A stretch of 64,000 nucleotides of DNA. Origin: Zwartia hollandica (GTDB lineage: Bacteria; Pseudomonadota; Gammaproteobacteria; Burkholderiales; Burkholderiaceae_B). The translations under genes and the position numbers were made by a program. The stretch lies in NCBI RefSeq assembly GCF_019923725.1, contig NZ_JAHXRI010000010.1, forward strand, positions 396,636 to 460,635, given 5' to 3'. The notes under the pieces were generated by a model. It did not search any database. It was not told where the DNA came from and saw only the letters and a program-made list of their open reading frames with translations. Numbering within the stretch: the stretch's first letter is position 1; every line of letters begins with the position of its first letter. This document shows positions 33,306-42,286 of this stretch, piece by piece.

Positions 33306-34133
33306 ATGTTGAACAACAAAGCGTTGCTATTTGGCTGTGGGCTTCTCGTTTTTATCATCGCGTGTGCCTTACTTGCACCGTGGATCTCGCCACACGATCC
33401 ATACTTTCAAGATCTCACCAATCGAACAGTTCCACCCTTCTGGTACGAGAAGGGAACATGGCTTCACCCGCTAGGGACTGACCAACTCGGTCGAGACTAT
33501 TTGTCTAGACTCATTTATGGTGCACGGATCTCCTTGCTGATCGGCATCAGTGTCGCCATCATCTCAGGGCTCATTGGCACGACGATGGGGATGTTGGCAG
33601 GCTACTTTGGCGGCAAGATTGACATGCTGGTGTCTTTCTTTGTGACCACTCGCTTATCAATGCCAGTCATTCTGGTTGCACTTGCAACCGTCGCGTTAGT
33701 CGGCAGCTCGCTATGGATCGTCATCATGGTGCTTGGCTTACTGAAGTGGGATCGCTTCGCAGTCGTCATGCGCAGTGCAACTCAGCAAGTGCGCTCGATG
33801 GAATACGTGTCAGCTGCGCAATCAGCGGGCGCCTCGACCCTGCGGATTATGTTGACCGAGGTGCTGCCGAACGTCATGCCCCATTTGATCGTGATCGCCA
33901 CACTCGAAGCGGCTAGTGCCATCTTGTTGGAAGCAGCGCTCTCGTTTCTAGGGCTTGGCGTACAGCCTCCTCTGCCCTCTTGGGGACTAATGATCTCGGA
34001 AGCCAAATCTTATATGTTCTTCTCTTTTTGGCTAATTGCGATTCCGGGAACGGCGCTCGCCGTGCTGATCTTCGCGATCAATCTTGCGGGTGATGGTTTG
34101 CATCAAGTGTTAACTCCGGGTGAGCGCGCATGA
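33306..34133 (+). CDS. Peptide ABC transporter permease, DppC-like
   Basis: A 275-residue permease with HPLGTDQLGRDYLSRLIYGARISL and the loop MEYVSAAQSAGASTLRIMLTEVLPNV, as in DppC/OppC. The start is the ATG at 33306 (MLNNKALLFG), the first codon after the DppB-like stop; an upstream frame would overlap that gene. It overlaps the first ATPase by 4 nt. Confidence 0.93.
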   Translation: MLNNKALLFGCGLLVFIIACALLAPWISPHDPYFQDLTNRTVPPFWYEKGTWLHPLGTDQLGRDYLSRLIYGARISLLIGISVAIISGLIGTTMGMLAGYFGGKIDMLVSFFVTTRLSMPVILVALATVALVGSSLWIVIMVLGLLKWDRFAVVMRSATQQVRSMEYVSAAQSAGASTLRIMLTEVLPNVMPHLIVIATLEAASAILLEAALSFLGLGVQPPLPSWGLMISEAKSYMFFSFWLIAIPGTALAVLIFAINLAGDGLHQVLTPGERA

Positions 34134-35125
34134 CGATCGACTCTAACGAAGTTGTGCTTGATGTTCAAGGTCTTACTGTTGACATCAGAACACCACGCGG
34201 CGTATTGCATGTGGTGCGTGATATTTCTCTGCAGGTAAAGCGCGGCGAAACACTGTGTATCGTCGGAGAATCTGGTTGCGGTAAATCCATCACTTCACTA
34301 TCGATGATGGGCCTTTTACCTAAAACAGCCACGCGCAACAGCCGTGTCTTCAATTTTTTAGGCGAAGATATCGCGCGAGCCGACAAGCATCGCATTAATG
34401 ATTTGCGCGGCAATCGGATGGCAATGATTTTTCAGGAACCGATGACGGCGCTGAATCCAGCCTATACCATCGGGGATCAACTGACCGAACACTACCGCCA
34501 TCACAAGCATGCCTCAGCAGAGGAAGCCCGCACACGCGCAGTTGCCCTACTCGAGAAAGTCGGCATCGCCTCGGCTGCCGAGCGCTTAGGGCAATATCCG
34601 CACCAGCTCTCTGGTGGTTTGCGTCAGCGTGTCATGATTGCGATGGCGCTCATGTGTGGGCCCGAGTTGTTAATCGCAGATGAACCAAGCACTGCACTAG
34701 ACGTAACAATTCAGGCGCAAATCCTGCGACTGCTTGCTGACTTGCAAGCCGAACTGGGCATTGCAATGGTACTCATCACGCACGATTTAGGCGTAGTCGC
34801 TCGTATCGCTAATCGTGTAGCAGTCATGTACGCGGGGCAAATTGTTGAGGAAGGTCTTACAAAAGATATATTTGCGTCGCCTCAGCATCCTTACACACGC
34901 GGACTGATTAGTTGCATTCCGATTCCAGGGCGAACAATCCCCGGTGGCAAGCTGGGAACAATTCCTGGGGTCGTGCCCTCTTTAATTGGCGAAATCAAAG
35001 GGTGCGCTTTTAAAGACCGTTGCGCCTCGGCTCAGGAACGCTGCAGCGGTGAAATTCCTTTGCGTAAAACAGCACTAGGACAGCAGTGGCGCTGCATCCT
35101 CGAACATGAGGAGATCGCGAGATGA
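34130..35125 (+). CDS. Peptide ABC transporter ATP-binding protein, DppD-like
   Basis: A 331-residue ATPase with Walker A GESGCGKS, Q-loop MIFQEPMTALNPAYTIGDQ, signature LSGGLRQRVMIAMAL, Walker B LLIADEPSTALD and the C-terminal oligopeptide region with the Cys-rich GCAFKDRCASAQERC, a [4Fe-4S]-type motif found in DppD/OppD. Overlaps both neighbours by 4 nt. Confidence 0.95.
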   Translation: MTIDSNEVVLDVQGLTVDIRTPRGVLHVVRDISLQVKRGETLCIVGESGCGKSITSLSMMGLLPKTATRNSRVFNFLGEDIARADKHRINDLRGNRMAMIFQEPMTALNPAYTIGDQLTEHYRHHKHASAEEARTRAVALLEKVGIASAAERLGQYPHQLSGGLRQRVMIAMALMCGPELLIADEPSTALDVTIQAQILRLLADLQAELGIAMVLITHDLGVVARIANRVAVMYAGQIVEEGLTKDIFASPQHPYTRGLISCIPIPGRTIPGGKLGTIPGVVPSLIGEIKGCAFKDRCASAQERCSGEIPLRKTALGQQWRCILEHEEIAR

Positions 35126-36081
35126 GCGCCCTCATACAAACGACAAATCTGCAGCGTACGTTTACCGTCAGTGCTGGCCTCTTTAAGCCAAAACAGACAT
35201 TACACGCTGTCAACGGCGTAGACCTTTGCGTGAATCGCTCAGACGTCTTAGGTGTTGTTGGCGAGTCAGGTTGTGGCAAATCTACGCTTGCGCGAATGTT
35301 GCTTGGACTGACACCCCCAACACAGGGAAGCGTCCAGATCGACGGGCAAGACATCAGTAAAATTGATCGACGAGAGCTTGCGCGACGCGTACAGCCGATC
35401 TTTCAAGACCCATACTCCTCTTTGAATCCGCGACGCACCATCGCCTCCATCGTTTCTTTCCCGTTGGATGTTTTAGGTATCGGTTCAACGGAAGAGCGAA
35501 AGAAAAAATCTTTAGAGATGCTCGAGCGTGTTGGCTTACCCGCCCGTTACGCAAACAACACTCCCGGCCAGCTCTCTGGAGGTCAGCGACAGCGTGTTGC
35601 GATCGCACGAGCGCTCGTCATCAACCCCGAAATTGTGATTTGCGATGAGCCGACGTCAGCGCTGGATGTGTCAGTGCAAGCGCAGATCTTGAACTTGCTG
35701 TTAGACCTGCGTAAAGAATTTAATCTGACCTATGTGTTCATTAGTCACAACTTGGCAGTTGTGGAGCACATCGCGACGCAGGTAGCCGTGATGTACTTGG
35801 GGCGCGTCGTTGAATTGCGCCAAACTGCGGAACTGTTTAAAGAGCCGCGCCATCCGTACACGCAAGCTCTTCTAGCCTCTGTGCTGACCCCTGAACCTGG
35901 TCTCGGCATCCCAGATACAGGCTTGGGACTTTCCTTTCCGGATCCTTTGCATCCCCCGACTGGTTGTGCCTTTCACCCACGCTGCGCGCAGCGCAAGCCT
36001 GAATGCTCGACGAGCCACCCTCTCCTTAGGCGCGATGCCCAAGGAGAGGTGGCCTGCCATCTTTATCCTTCGAACCGATAA
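35122..36081 (+). CDS. Peptide ABC transporter ATP-binding protein, DppF-like
   Basis: A 319-residue ATPase: Walker A GESGCGKSTLAR, IFQDPYSSLNPRRTI, LSGGQRQRVAIARAL, IVICDEPTSALDVS, and a C-terminal GCAFHPRCAQRKPEC cysteine motif. With DppD-like it forms the ATPase heterodimer. Its end overlaps the convergent methyltransferase gene by 19 nt. Confidence 0.95.
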   Translation: MSALIQTTNLQRTFTVSAGLFKPKQTLHAVNGVDLCVNRSDVLGVVGESGCGKSTLARMLLGLTPPTQGSVQIDGQDISKIDRRELARRVQPIFQDPYSSLNPRRTIASIVSFPLDVLGIGSTEERKKKSLEMLERVGLPARYANNTPGQLSGGQRQRVAIARALVINPEIVICDEPTSALDVSVQAQILNLLLDLRKEFNLTYVFISHNLAVVEHIATQVAVMYLGRVVELRQTAELFKEPRHPYTQALLASVLTPEPGLGIPDTGLGLSFPDPLHPPTGCAFHPRCAQRKPECSTSHPLLRRDAQGEVACHLYPSNR

Positions 36082-36710
36082 TCAAACGCCCAGTAATACT
36101 GCCAGGTCGTATAGGAAAACTGTTGCGAAAAAGAAGATACGAGGTCCGTCAATTCGAACTCCGTAGGGTAATTTTTTAAGACCTTGTGCGTCGATCCGTC
36201 GGAAAGCGGACGCGTTTGATAGGTATTGCCAGCCACATCGCGATCCGAGAGCGGCGTGCTATTGCCCTCGACATACAAGTTATCTAAAAATATGACACGT
36301 GCACCTGGCTTGAGAAAGCGATTTAGATCACTCAAGTAGCCGGATAGTTTTTCCAGCGGTATGTGCGAAAACCAAAAGCCTGCGAAGACCGCATCAAACT
36401 TCTGCCCTACCAGTGGCATCTGATAGGCATCACCGACCACCCAATCTACGCCCGCGCATCCAGGCCGGGCTTGTGCAATAGACAAGGTTTCTTGCGAAGC
36501 ATCTAACGCCACCATACGCTTTGCACTGGGAGCAATAAACTGCGTCCAATAGCCGGTTCCAGCAGCTACCTCCAGAACCTCGCACTGTGCAAACTTTGAG
36601 GGTAGCCACTGCTCTATTGCACGGAGATCTTGCTGTCGCTCGGGCTTAGCGTAGATCTTGTCATACTCTTTTGCCCGAGCCGCGTAATAGTCTTTCATTT
36701 CGACAGACAT
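36063..36710 (-). CDS. Class I SAM-dependent methyltransferase
   Basis: A 215-residue methyltransferase. Motif I VLEVAAGTGYW lies near residues 45-55, the acidic loop MVALDASQETL follows, then VDWVVGDAYQMP and FWFSHIPLEKL. Its substrate is not indicated. It overlaps the tail of the DppF-like gene on the other strand and is 8 bp from the upstream Bug receptor gene, so it may be cotranscribed with it. Confidence 0.85.
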   Translation of the reverse strand: MSVEMKDYYAARAKEYDKIYAKPERQQDLRAIEQWLPSKFAQCEVLEVAAGTGYWTQFIAPSAKRMVALDASQETLSIAQARPGCAGVDWVVGDAYQMPLVGQKFDAVFAGFWFSHIPLEKLSGYLSDLNRFLKPGARVIFLDNLYVEGNSTPLSDRDVAGNTYQTRPLSDGSTHKVLKNYPTEFELTDLVSSFSQQFSYTTWQYYWAFDYRFEG

Positions 36711-36718
36711 TGAACACT

Positions 36719-37681
36719 CTATTTCATTGCAGCCACTAACGGCTTAAGCTCTTCACGAATCACTTCGAGGGACTTAGTGAAATCAGCACCCGACATATAG
36801 GCCAAGACAGCTGCATCGTTTTTGACCGTTGCAACAAAAGCTGGGTCTGCAATCGTGTCCTTGATAGCCTGCTGAAAGCGGTTTGCAATGTCATCGGGGA
36901 GCGCCTTGGGGCCCGCGATCGCACGCTCAGAGGTCACACGGACTTTGATGCCTGATTCATCGATTGTTGGCACATTAGGGATTGCGGACACTCGCGTCGG
37001 ATTCATCACGGCAACTGGTGTGATAGTTTTCATATCGCCATAACCAGCAAGATATTCACCCACGCTTGCAATAGCGAAATCAACGTGCCCTCCAATCAAG
37101 GCGCTCTTGAACTCCCCAGCTCCTTTGAAGGCGATGTCCGTGCCTTTCACGTTAGCAGCCGATTCGATCTTAAGCAGAGCCTGATGTCCGCTGGTGCCGC
37201 GGCCGCTTGTGGCAAAGGAGAGCGAACCGGGATCTTTTTTAAGCGCCTCCAGAATCGCTGGGATTGTTCGATTTTTGGCATCCGAACGAACCATCAACAC
37301 GGCTGGGTCATCGACGACGCGCGCAATGATTCGCACATCGTCGGTTTTATAAGACGCCTGTTTATACATTGGAATAAAAACAAACCCGGGCACATTAATG
37401 AAGCCGACGGTGTAGCCATCAGGCTTTGCACGGGCCAAATACGCGGTCGAAATTTCACCGCCCGCGCCTGGTTTGTTCACAACGACAATCCGCGCCTTAC
37501 CGCCAAGTTTCTTTTCTAAAAATGGGACAAGCGCGCGTGCCATTAAGTCAGTTCCACCACCTGGGGCGAAACCCACCACTAACTCAATCGTTTGATCATC
37601 GGGCCAAGCGGCCATGCTGGGTGCGCACAGCACGCTAAGTGCTAGCGCCGCCGACCAAGCTTTAATTTTGCGAACAGACAT
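36719..37681 (-). CDS. Bug/TctC family tripartite tricarboxylate receptor
   Basis: A 320-residue periplasmic receptor with signal peptide ending PSMA-AWP and the family segments VGFAPGGGTDLMARAL and VVNKPGAGGEISTAYLARAKPDGYT. Bug proteins bind carboxylates or similar small anions. No TctA/TctB membrane genes are next to it, which is common for this expanded family in Burkholderiales. ATG 37681 is chosen, with AAAGGA 8 nt upstream; a TTG at 37699 is less likely. Confidence 0.92.
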   Translation of the reverse strand: MSVRKIKAWSAALALSVLCAPSMAAWPDDQTIELVVGFAPGGGTDLMARALVPFLEKKLGGKARIVVVNKPGAGGEISTAYLARAKPDGYTVGFINVPGFVFIPMYKQASYKTDDVRIIARVVDDPAVLMVRSDAKNRTIPAILEALKKDPGSLSFATSGRGTSGHQALLKIESAANVKGTDIAFKGAGEFKSALIGGHVDFAIASVGEYLAGYGDMKTITPVAVMNPTRVSAIPNVPTIDESGIKVRVTSERAIAGPKALPDDIANRFQQAIKDTIADPAFVATVKNDAAVLAYMSGADFTKSLEVIREELKPLVAAMK

Positions 37682-37720
37682 AGATTTTCCTTTGAACAAG
37701 TTTGGCTATCAATAATCCCA

Positions 37721-38188
37721 TCATACTGGTAAAGGCAGCGCAGTCTTGTAGCGCACCTGTTTCAACGCGAAACTCGAGCGAATTTTTTCAATTCCCGGAA
37801 TCGACGTGAGTTGCTCGAGAATAAATTTCTCGAGTGCGGCGATATCAGCAACCGCTACACGAATTAAATAATCGCTGTCGCCGGTCATCAAGTAACACTC
37901 CATCACCTCATCATGCTCGCTGATTCGCTGCTCAAAATGTGCAAGGGCCTCTTTGCTTTGGCTCTGCAAACTGATGTTGATGAACACATTCAATCCCAAG
38001 CCCAGTGCGGCGGCATTGGTCAGCGCCACGTACCGATCAATCACACCGGAAGCCTCCAGCGCTCGTACCCTTGCCAGACAAGGGGAGGGGCTCAAATGAA
38101 TTCGCCGAGCGAGTTCTATATTTGAAAGTGCCCCATCATTTTGAAGCTCAGCCAATATCTTTAAATCAATAGAATCCAAGGCATTCAT
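37721..38188 (-). CDS. Lrp/AsnC family transcriptional regulator
   Basis: A 155-residue regulator: N-terminal helix-turn-helix (ILAELQNDGALSNIELARRIHLSPSPCLARVRALE, 12-46) and C-terminal RAM/ligand domain (ECYLMTGDSDYLIRVAVADI). It is divergent from the AceE-like gene with 129 bp between. The same pair (Lrp-type regulator beside a stand-alone AceE homologue) occurs at mdeR-mdeB of Pseudomonas putida, so it probably controls its neighbour. Confidence 0.93.
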   Translation of the reverse strand: MNALDSIDLKILAELQNDGALSNIELARRIHLSPSPCLARVRALEASGVIDRYVALTNAAALGLGLNVFINISLQSQSKEALAHFEQRISEHDEVMECYLMTGDSDYLIRVAVADIAALEKFILEQLTSIPGIEKIRSSFALKQVRYKTALPLPV

Positions 38189-38317
38189 TCTGAATTTGTA
38201 ACTTTTATAAGCATTAAATACTGAAATTATAGTATTTTGTTACAAAATTAGGCATCTCATGCTGTGCAGAAGTATTTAGAATGTTAGTTATATTCCAATC
38301 TAGACTTCTTCTACCGC

Positions 38318-40954
38318 ATGAACGCCTCTATCGACCCCCGTATCAGCTCCTGGATTAGCCAAGCACCCGACACCGACAGTGCGGAAACCAAGGAATGGCA
38401 AGACGCCTTCCGCGCAGTGCTAGAGCAGGCGGGACCCGAACGCGCCAAGTTTTTACTCGACGCGCTAGTGCGCGCGGCTCACACGGTCAAGCTCGGGTGG
38501 CATCCGGATCTGAACAGTCCTTACGTCAACACCATCTCCGTCGATCAACAGCCTGCCTTCCCCGGTGACCTTGCAATAGAGGAGCGCCTGGCATCGATCA
38601 TGCGTTGGAACGCCTTAGCCATGGTCGTGCGTGCTAACAAAGCCTATGGAGAACTCGGGGGTCACATCGCAAGCTACGCCAGCGCGGCCGATCTGTTTGA
38701 GACCGGTTTCAATCACTTCTTTGAGGCGCGTCGCGGCACGGGTCCAGGCCAACACCGTGGCGACTTAGTGTTCTTCCAGCCCCACAGCGCTCCAGGCGTG
38801 TATTCCCGTGCGTTTCTTGAAGGCCGACTCAGTGAGCAAGACTTAGAACACTATCGCCAAGAAATTCAGGCAATCGAACACGGAGCCCAAGGATTATCCA
38901 GCTATCCTCACCCTTGGTTGATGCCTGATTTTTGGCAATTCCCAACGGGCTCGATGGGTATCGGCCCAATTAGTTCGATTTACCACGCACGCTTCATGCG
39001 CTATCTGACACACCGCAATCTACTCGATTGCTCTAACCGCAAGGTCTGGGGCGTATTTGGTGATGGCGAGATGGATGAGCCCGAGTCCATGAGCGCCCTG
39101 ACCTTGGCTGCGCGCGAAGGATTAGACAATCTCGTGTGGGTCGTGAACTGCAATCTGCAGCGTCTCGATGGCCCCGTACGCGGCAATGGTCGCATCATTG
39201 ATGAGTTAGAAAAACTGTTCACTGGTGCAGGTTGGAATGTCATTAAGTTAGTGTGGGGAAGCGACTGGGATGGTCTCTTCGCAAGAGATGTGACAGGTGC
39301 GCTGACCCGTGCCTTTGCAGATACGGTAGACGGCCAAATGCAAACTTTTGCCGCCAAAGATGGTCGTTTCAACCGCGATAACTTCTTTGGACAAAACGAA
39401 GAGCTCGCGCGTTTGGCACAAGGAATGACCGATGACCAAATCGATCGACTCAAGCGTGGTGGACATGATTTGGTCAAAATTCATGCAGCCTATGTTGCGG
39501 CTGCTAACCATAAAAATCAACCCACAGTGATTTTGGCGCATACCAAAAAAGGCTATGGGATGGGCAGCGCTGGGCAAGGAAAAATGACCACGCACAGCCA
39601 AAAGAAATTTGATGAAACCGACTTGCTTGAGTTTCGCAATCGTTTCAACCTGCCCTTAACCGATGAGCAGGCCACCTCGTTAAGTTTTTACAAACCCGAG
39701 CCTGACAGCCCAGAAATGAAATACCTGCAGGCACAGCGTCAGCGTCTCGGCGGCTACTTACCAAAGCGCGAAACTGTTTGTGAAAAAATTAATGTGCCTG
39801 CCATTGAGCAACACAGCGGCTTTGCACTGAAAGCAGACGGCAAGGAAATGAGTACAACCATGGCGTTCGTTCGAATGCTGGGTAACTTACTTAAAGATAC
39901 AGAGCTTGGTCCACGCATTGTGCCGATCGTCGCCGATGAGGCACGTACGTTCGGAATGGCCAACCTCTTTAAACAGGTTGGTATCTATTCCAGCGTCGGC
40001 CAGCGCTACGCGCCTGAGGATATTGGTTCTGTCCTAAGCTATCGCGAAGCCTTGGATGGTCAGATTCTTGAAGAGGGTATTTCTGAGGCCGGTGCTATTG
40101 CGAGCTGGACCGCTGCAGCAACAAGCTACAGCGTGCACGGCTTAGCGATGCTGCCCTTCTATATCTATTACTCCATGTTTGGCTTCCAACGGGTAGGGGA
40201 CCAAATCTGGGCGGCGGCAGATCAACGGCCTCGCGGTTTCTTATTAGGTGCAACCTCTGGCCGCACGACGCTCGGCGGTGAAGGCCTACAGCATCAAGAT
40301 GGTTCGAGCCATCTGCACGCCGCAACGATTCCAAACTGCAAGGCGTACGACCCTGCCTTCGCAGGAGAAATGGCTGTGATCGTCGATCAAGGCATTCGCG
40401 AAATGATGGTTGAGCAACGTGACGTTTTTTATTACGTCACCCTCATGAACGAAAACTACGCGCAACCCAGTCTACCCGAGGGTATCAACGAGGGCGTGCT
40501 CAAGGGCTGCTACTTGTTCAACACCTATCGCGCAAAGAACCAAAAGAGCTGCGTCACGCTTTTAGGTTCCGGTGCAATTCTGACCGAAGTCATCAAAGCG
40601 GCCGAACAACTTGCTGCTCAAGGAGTCACAACATTTGTTTACAGCATTACCAGCTGGAGTGAACTCGCACGCGATGGTGTTGCCTGCGAGACTGCTCTCC
40701 TGAAGGATGAGGCTCCTCCCGGGACACCCTACTTATATCAGCAACTAGAGCATAGTGAAGGACCCATCATCGCAGCGACGGATTATGTCCGAGCCTTGCC
40801 TGAATCAGTGCGCGCCTATGTGCCAGCCGGACGGCGCTATTTGACGCTTGGCACCGATGGCTTCGGCAGAAGTGATACCCGTGCGGCGCTCAGATCTTAT
40901 TTTGGTGTCGATGCAGCAACGATTTCACGTGCTGCATTGCGCGCCCTAAAATGA
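38318..40954 (+). CDS. Stand-alone AceE-like 2-oxoacid (pyruvate/2-oxobutanoate) dehydrogenase E1
   Basis: A thiamine-diphosphate E1 of the homodimeric AceE type, 878 residues. The ThDP motif is GDG at 248-250 (FGDGEMDEPES) to the NCNLQRLDGPV segment at about 277-287. ELGGHIASYASAADL and the transketolase-like core are intact. No aceF or lpd follows, unlike the housekeeping pdh operon; instead a PIN-domain gene overlaps it by 4 nt and an Lrp-type gene is divergent. This makes a MdeB-like 2-oxobutanoate dehydrogenase E1 at least as likely as the main PDH E1. Confidence 0.9.
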   Translation: MNASIDPRISSWISQAPDTDSAETKEWQDAFRAVLEQAGPERAKFLLDALVRAAHTVKLGWHPDLNSPYVNTISVDQQPAFPGDLAIEERLASIMRWNALAMVVRANKAYGELGGHIASYASAADLFETGFNHFFEARRGTGPGQHRGDLVFFQPHSAPGVYSRAFLEGRLSEQDLEHYRQEIQAIEHGAQGLSSYPHPWLMPDFWQFPTGSMGIGPISSIYHARFMRYLTHRNLLDCSNRKVWGVFGDGEMDEPESMSALTLAAREGLDNLVWVVNCNLQRLDGPVRGNGRIIDELEKLFTGAGWNVIKLVWGSDWDGLFARDVTGALTRAFADTVDGQMQTFAAKDGRFNRDNFFGQNEELARLAQGMTDDQIDRLKRGGHDLVKIHAAYVAAANHKNQPTVILAHTKKGYGMGSAGQGKMTTHSQKKFDETDLLEFRNRFNLPLTDEQATSLSFYKPEPDSPEMKYLQAQRQRLGGYLPKRETVCEKINVPAIEQHSGFALKADGKEMSTTMAFVRMLGNLLKDTELGPRIVPIVADEARTFGMANLFKQVGIYSSVGQRYAPEDIGSVLSYREALDGQILEEGISEAGAIASWTAAATSYSVHGLAMLPFYIYYSMFGFQRVGDQIWAAADQRPRGFLLGATSGRTTLGGEGLQHQDGSSHLHAATIPNCKAYDPAFAGEMAVIVDQGIREMMVEQRDVFYYVTLMNENYAQPSLPEGINEGVLKGCYLFNTYRAKNQKSCVTLLGSGAILTEVIKAAEQLAAQGVTTFVYSITSWSELARDGVACETALLKDEAPPGTPYLYQQLEHSEGPIIAATDYVRALPESVRAYVPAGRRYLTLGTDGFGRSDTRAALRSYFGVDAATISRAALRALK

Positions 40955-41544
40955 CGGCTGAGAGTCGCCCTGCCCTCGTGCTCGACGCCTGCGTGATGAT
41001 GTCCGGTTTACTCAGGCCCTTGCTGCTGGATTTAGCCGCAGCAGGCTTGTTCGCTCCCCTGTGGACCTACAAGATTGGTCAAGAGTGGCAACGCAACGCC
41101 GCGCGACTATGGGATATCGAACCGCACGTGCTTGAAACCGAATGGTCGCGGATGCAAGAGCGCTTTCCATTCGCCGACATGGGGGATGTGACGGAATATG
41201 AAGCCACCCTTAAACACACTGACAAAAAAGACAAACACGTTGCCGCTGCAGGTGTGGCGGCTATCGTAAAGACCGACTGCTTGCCGATTAGCGTCGTGAC
41301 CTGGAACACCAAAGATTTCAGCCGCTCAGAGCTGCGTCGCCAGCAGTTAGGGCTCATTGACCCTGATCGCTTGTTGTCACAATGGTGGCCTACACATGAG
41401 CAACTTTTGCGCCATCACATTGAAGCAACGATTCAGGCACTGATAGACACGGGCCGCCGCCAACCGGAAGCGACCATCCCAATGCTCAAACGCGATCGAC
41501 TATTTAGACTCGCAGGCTGCTACGATCGGTCTCTCACTGCGTGA
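40951..41544 (+). CDS. PIN-domain protein without visible antitoxin
   Basis: A 197-residue protein with the PIN start PALVLDACVMM (D12) and the later WNTKDFS acidic site; the family cleaves RNA using metal bound by such aspartates. It overlaps the AceE-like stop (ATGA), so it depends on that gene for translation. No antitoxin gene lies beside it. The C-terminal 60 residues extend beyond a minimal PIN domain. Whether it is a toxin or a housekeeping nuclease is open. Confidence 0.75.
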   Translation: MTAESRPALVLDACVMMSGLLRPLLLDLAAAGLFAPLWTYKIGQEWQRNAARLWDIEPHVLETEWSRMQERFPFADMGDVTEYEATLKHTDKKDKHVAAAGVAAIVKTDCLPISVVTWNTKDFSRSELRRQQLGLIDPDRLLSQWWPTHEQLLRHHIEATIQALIDTGRRQPEATIPMLKRDRLFRLAGCYDRSLTA

Positions 41545-41546
41545 CG

Positions 41547-41933
41547 CTAAATTAAACGAACGGAACCAGAGTACTGCCCGACAACTTTGTCGGACGTCAG
41601 TAAGGTAATTCCTTCGGCATCCGCCTGCGCGAGCAGCATACGATCAAACGGATCTTTGTGCATACCAGGCAATACCTCGACTGCAAGCGCATGCACAACT
41701 GTGATGCTCAGCTCACTATAGCCATTGTCGAGCAAACCGCGCCGCAAGACGCGTGCGTTCACATCGAAATCCGCCCTACCCAAGCTCTGTTTGATTGAAA
41801 TTTCCCACAAACTCGCTGCGCTGAAAAACAATTCGCTGTCTGGATGCGCAATGAGTTCTTGCGCTTGTTTCGATAGTTTTTCCGGTTGACTCGCAGCCCA
41901 AAGCAACAGATGAGTATCTAATAAAAACTTCAT
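41547..41933 (-). CDS. VapC-type PIN-domain toxin
   Basis: A 128-residue PIN-domain ribonuclease with the expected acidic set: D6 (MKFLLDTH), E44 (SLWEISIK), D94/D97 (HKDPFDRMLLAQA) and D115 (LLTSDK). It is coupled by a 4-nt overlap to the antitoxin gene upstream. It is convergent with the other PIN gene, with only 2 bp between stops. Confidence 0.92.
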   Translation of the reverse strand: MKFLLDTHLLLWAASQPEKLSKQAQELIAHPDSELFFSAASLWEISIKQSLGRADFDVNARVLRRGLLDNGYSELSITVVHALAVEVLPGMHKDPFDRMLLAQADAEGITLLTSDKVVGQYSGSVRLI

Positions 41934-42175
41934 AACTTCCCACTAAACATCTGTTCGATTTCGGCCTGACCCATGTTGTCAAAGTCATCTGGAATCGCAA
42001 ATTGATCTTGTAAAAACCCGAGCCGTTTGGGAGGCCTCGGTTCTGCGGCCTGGTATGGTACGACAAGCACCATGGGCTTACCGGCCTTAGCTATGACAAA
42101 AGAATCACCCTTTGTTGCCTGGTCAATCAACTTGGATAGGTGAGTTTTTGCTTCGTGAATGTTGACTGTTTGCAT
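41930..42175 (-). CDS. Phd/YefM-type antitoxin
   Basis: An 81-residue protein beginning MQTVNIHEAKTHLSKLIDQATKGDSFVIAKAGKPMV-type sequence, the classic Phd/YefM fold that binds the operator and wraps the toxin with its C-terminal tail (DFDNMGQAEIEQMFSGKL). ATG 42175 is used; a longer frame would run through the operator. The nested palindrome at 42195-42221 is its likely binding site. Confidence 0.9.
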   Translation of the reverse strand: MQTVNIHEAKTHLSKLIDQATKGDSFVIAKAGKPMVLVVPYQAAEPRPPKRLGFLQDQFAIPDDFDNMGQAEIEQMFSGKL

Positions 42176-42194
42176 GACATTCTCAGATCCATAA

Positions 42195-42221
42195 TAAACT
42201 AAACTAATTAGACTTAGTTTA
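42195..42221. promoter_or_regulatory. Nested palindrome operator of the toxin-antitoxin pair
   Basis: TAAACTAA and TTAGTTTA form 8-bp arms around an 11-bp spacer that itself holds the perfect palindrome CTAATTAG. It is 20 bp upstream of the antitoxin ATG, where such pairs autoregulate. Confidence 0.6.
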
Positions 42222-42230
42222 ATATAAAAC

Positions 42231-42269
42231 AATAAAAAACCCCATCCGTCGGAGGCGACGAGTGGGGTT
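42231..42269 (-). terminator. Terminator of pnp
   Basis: Arms AACCCCA...CGTCG and CGACG...TGGGGTT with a 2-nt internal loop on each side, followed on the minus strand by TTTTTATT. It lies 18 bp past the pnp stop. Confidence 0.85.
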
Positions 42270-42286
42270 GAGATAAAGCGAATTTA

